This document shows positions 13,134-15,658 of a stretch of 15,658 bases of DNA, piece by piece (within the stretch, counting starts at the first letter, position 1; each line of letters starts with the position of its first letter). The stretch is from JACMLD01 sp039915085 (lineage in GTDB: Bacteria > Bacteroidota > Bacteroidia > Chitinophagales > Chitinophagaceae): positions 1-15,658 of the forward strand of contig JBDSOC010000121.1 in assembly GCA_039915085.1 (NCBI GenBank). The letters run 5' to 3'. The position numbers and the translations under genes were made by a program. The notes under the pieces are model-generated. The model had not been told where the DNA came from. It saw only the letters and a list, made by a program, of their open reading frames with translations, and ran no database searches.

Positions 13134-14933
13134 TTACAACTCCTCTTTACTCAAAATAATCTCCGCTACGCCGCGTCCCTGTGGCACCATCGGGAACACA
13201 TTGTTTTCTTTTCCTACCATTACTTCCAGCAAAAAACTACCATCGTGATCCAGCATTTCTTTTAATGAATTCACCACATCCTCTCTTTTTGAAATGCTTT
13301 TTCCTGCAATCCCAAATCCTTTGGCTACCTGTACAAAATCAGGGCTGGTGATATCTACAAACGAATATCTTTTTTCATGGAACAACTGCTGCCACTGGCG
13401 TACCATTCCTAAAAACTGGTTGTTGAGAATGATAATTTTCACATGGGGCTTAAACTGCATGATGGTACCAAGCTCCTGCAATGTCATCTGAAAGCCGCCA
13501 TCACCAATAATAGCTACGGTTGGTCTTGAACTGTCTCCAAAAGCTGCACCGATAGCTGCAGGCAAAGCAAAACCCATCGTACCCAATCCACCACTGGTGA
13601 TATTGCTGTTGCTCTGGTTGAATTTTGCATAACGGCAAGCCACCATCTGGTGCTGGCCTACATCAGTCACAATAATTGCATTGCCTTTTGTGAGAACGTT
13701 TAATTCTTTTATCACTTCACCCATCGTCAATATTTCTACAGTTGGGTTCAGTTCATCTTTAATGACTTTATCTTCTTCTTTCTTCTGGTAGTCCTTAAAT
13801 TCCTGTAACCATTGCGGGTACACTTTCTGATCAACCAGTTTTGTAAGCATGGGCAATGTCTCCTTACAATTTCCCCATACTGGTACGGTCGTTTTTACAT
13901 TCTTATCTATTTCTGATGGATCTATATCAAGGTGAATGACTTTAGCTTGTTTGGCATATTTATCAAGGCGGCCCGTAACACGGTCATCGAAACGCATACC
14001 AATGGCAATCAGCACATCGCATTCATTGGTTAAAACATTAGGACCGTAATTGCCATGCATGCCCAGCATACCAACACCCAGCGGATGATCGGTAGGTATT
14101 GCGCTCATACCCATGATGGTCCATGCTGCAGGTATACCAGATTTTTCAATAAAGGCGGCGAATTCCTTTTCCGCCCTGCCCAGTATAACTCCCTGGCCAA
14201 AAATTACAAATGGTTTCTTTGCCTCATTGATCAGTTTAGCAGCTGCTTCTACATATTCTTTACGTACAATCGGGCTGGGACGATAGCTGCGTATATATTC
14301 ACATTTTTTATACCCTGCATAATCAAATTTCTGCAGTTGTGCATTCTTGGTAATATCAATTAATACAGGACCTGGTCTGCCGCTGCCGGCAATATAAAAT
14401 GCCTTTGCAAGCACTTCCGGAATTTCTGTTGCATCCGTCACCTGGTAATTCCATTTGGTAACAGGTGTGGTAATGTTGATTACATCGGTTTCCTGAAAAG
14501 CATCGGTCCCCAGTAAATGCGCAAACACCTGGCCGGTTATGCAAACAACAGGTGTACTGTCAATCATGGCATCTGCCAGGCCCGTTACCAGGTTGGTTGC
14601 ACCGGGGCCGCTGGTGGCAAACACCACGCCTGTTTTACCGGAAGTACGTGCATAACCCTGTGCAGCATGTATGGCTCCCTGTTCGTGACGGACAAGTATA
14701 TGCCTGAGCTTGTCGTTATAATCGTACAACGCATCATAAATGGGCATAATAGCACCGCCGGGATAACCAAAAATGATATCCACACCTTCAGCAATAAAAG
14801 CTTCCAGTACGGCAACTGAGCCGGTAACACTACCAGTTGCATTAGCTGGTGGCGCTTTAGTTACTTCCAGTGACTGTTGATCAGCCGCGGAATTTTCCGG
14901 TTTTATTTTTTTTGTTATTTCTGTTACACTCAT
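13134..14933 (-). CDS. ilvB: Acetolactate synthase, large (catalytic) subunit
   Basis: 599 residues. A ThDP- and FAD-containing enzyme that joins two pyruvates, or pyruvate and 2-oxobutyrate, in Val/Leu and Ile synthesis. Visible: the ThDP-activating Glu84 in RHEQGA; SGPGATNLVTG (108-118); the FAD-domain motif MRFDDRVTGRL (313-323); and the ThDP/Mg motif starting GDGG (477-480) and ending Asn504-Asn505. The conserved domain starts near residue 35 (GSVTGSVAVLEAFI). The first 33 residues are a polar, probably flexible extension. The next Met is residue 63, inside the conserved region, so the ATG at 14933 is the only reasonable start. It ends in a double TAA. It follows ilvD by 87 bp and precedes ilvN, as expected for an ilvDBNC operon. 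Confidence 0.97.
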   Translation of the reverse strand: MSVTEITKKIKPENSAADQQSLEVTKAPPANATGSVTGSVAVLEAFIAEGVDIIFGYPGGAIMPIYDALYDYNDKLRHILVRHEQGAIHAAQGYARTSGKTGVVFATSGPGATNLVTGLADAMIDSTPVVCITGQVFAHLLGTDAFQETDVINITTPVTKWNYQVTDATEIPEVLAKAFYIAGSGRPGPVLIDITKNAQLQKFDYAGYKKCEYIRSYRPSPIVRKEYVEAAAKLINEAKKPFVIFGQGVILGRAEKEFAAFIEKSGIPAAWTIMGMSAIPTDHPLGVGMLGMHGNYGPNVLTNECDVLIAIGMRFDDRVTGRLDKYAKQAKVIHLDIDPSEIDKNVKTTVPVWGNCKETLPMLTKLVDQKVYPQWLQEFKDYQKKEEDKVIKDELNPTVEILTMGEVIKELNVLTKGNAIIVTDVGQHQMVACRYAKFNQSNSNITSGGLGTMGFALPAAIGAAFGDSSRPTVAIIGDGGFQMTLQELGTIMQFKPHVKIIILNNQFLGMVRQWQQLFHEKRYSFVDITSPDFVQVAKGFGIAGKSISKREDVVNSLKEMLDHDGSFLLEVMVGKENNVFPMVPQGRGVAEIILSKEEL

Positions 14934-15020
14934 AAAATAATTTCTTTAATTTCTAAAATCTCAGAGAGCCGCATTTTTTTCTTCAGATATTAGCCAGGTC
15001 TTCCCCTCCTGGGGCAGGTA

Positions 15021-15658
15021 TCATTCATCCGTTACACATCCCTCACTGGCATCTTTAACTGTTTTTGCATATTTATATAAAACCCCTTTTGTTACTTTCA
15101 GGGCTGGTTGTTTCCAGTTCTTTTTTCGCGCTGCTATTACCTGTTCGCTTACTTTTAAATTGATGGTATTATTGACGGCATCCAGTTCTATTATATCATT
15201 GTCTTCCACAAAAGCTATCAAGCCGCCATCATAAGCTTCCGGTGTAATATGCCCTACGACAAATCCATGTGTGCCACCGCTAAACCTTCCATCCGTAATC
15301 AAAGCAATGGATTTACCTAAACCGGCTCCGATAATTGCAGAAGTAGGTTTCAGCATTTCCGGCATGCCTGGTGCACCTTTTGGTCCTTCATTTTTTATGA
15401 CTACCACATCTCCCGGTTGTACTTTACCTGAAGAAATACCAGCGATAAGATCTTTCTCACCATCGAACACACGCGCAGGTCCTGCAAACTTCTCTCCTTC
15501 TTTGCCGGAAATTTTTGCCACGCTTCCTTTTTCTGCCAGGTTACCATACAAAATCTGCAAATGGCCGGTTGCTTTTAATGGCCTTTCCAGCGGGTATAAA
15601 ATATCCTGTGTTTCAAAATTGATGGGTGTAACATCTTTTAAATTCTCCGCCAATGTTT
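15021..15658 (-). CDS. ilvD: Dihydroxy-acid dehydratase, C-terminal part (cut by window edge)
   Basis: About 211 residues of a protein of roughly 560; the N-terminal two thirds, with the Fe-S cluster cysteines, lie beyond the right edge. The frame is open to the end of the window (codons Thr, Leu, then AENLKDV), and the TTG at 15653 is an internal Leu, not a start. It performs the dehydration of dihydroxy-isovalerate and its methylvalerate analogue to the 2-oxo acids of Val and Ile. Visible: GPARVFDGE; NEGPKGAPGMPEM, which contains a family metal-binding Glu; LITDGRFSGGTHGFVVGHI, whose Ser is the proposed base in the family; and the C-terminal end GCVTDE. It is the first gene of the visible ilvDBNC run. 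Confidence 0.95.
   Translation of the reverse strand, partial: TLAENLKDVTPINFETQDILYPLERPLKATGHLQILYGNLAEKGSVAKISGKEGEKFAGPARVFDGEKDLIAGISSGKVQPGDVVVIKNEGPKGAPGMPEMLKPTSAIIGAGLGKSIALITDGRFSGGTHGFVVGHITPEAYDGGLIAFVEDNDIIELDAVNNTINLKVSEQVIAARKKNWKQPALKVTKGVLYKYAKTVKDASEGCVTDE

Noticed and set aside
15003..15014. AGGAGG on the minus strand between ilvD and ilvB as a ribosome binding site.
   Set aside because: It is about 70 nt from the ilvB start, lies in a tiny CCCC/GGGG hairpin, and the other genes here do not use Shine-Dalgarno sites.

Overview
The window is ordinary core metabolism of a Bacteroidota bacterium, most likely a Chitinophagia/Sphingobacteriia-type member. Support for this: every gene lies on the minus strand; starts are preceded by A/T-rich stretches rather than Shine-Dalgarno motifs; base composition is moderately AT-rich; the KARI is of the Bacteroidota type; and the AmtB is paired with an OmpL-like beta-barrel porin. 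The lineage is inferred from protein character, not from a search.

Layout in transcription order (right to left). (1) Branched-chain amino acid block: ilvD (C-terminal part only, runs off the right edge), ilvB, ilvN, ilvC. It is closed by a long symmetrical terminator at about 11029-11080. (2) ilvA, after that terminator, so probably transcribed from its own promoter; a perfect AT-rich dyad lies just upstream. (3) After a 342-bp gap, gltB then gltD (NADPH glutamate synthase, both subunits), closed by a classical terminator at 3110-3141. (4) After a 448-bp AT-rich gap, amtB, then a strong hairpin, then an outer-membrane porin gene.

Functionally the genes join nitrogen entry to amino-acid synthesis. 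The porin and AmtB would bring ammonium across the two membranes. GltBD makes glutamate from glutamine and 2-oxoglutarate. IlvA makes 2-oxobutyrate from threonine, and IlvBN/IlvC/IlvD carry it and pyruvate to the keto acids of Ile and Val, whose last step consumes glutamate as amino donor. No P-II (glnK), glnA, ilvE or leu gene is visible.

I see no mobile element, CRISPR array, tRNA, rRNA or novel defence-type locus. The unexplained structure is in the spacers: an 84-nt imperfect hairpin made of heptamer (AAAANNN) repeats fills the gltB-gltD gap; related heptamer arrays occur in the ilvB-ilvN gap; other 7- and 8-nt tandem repeats lie in other gaps; there is a possible pseudoknot at the ilvN stop codon; a perfect DnaA-box 9-mer sits in the AT-rich gap before amtB; and a hairpin just ahead of the porin could be an attenuator.
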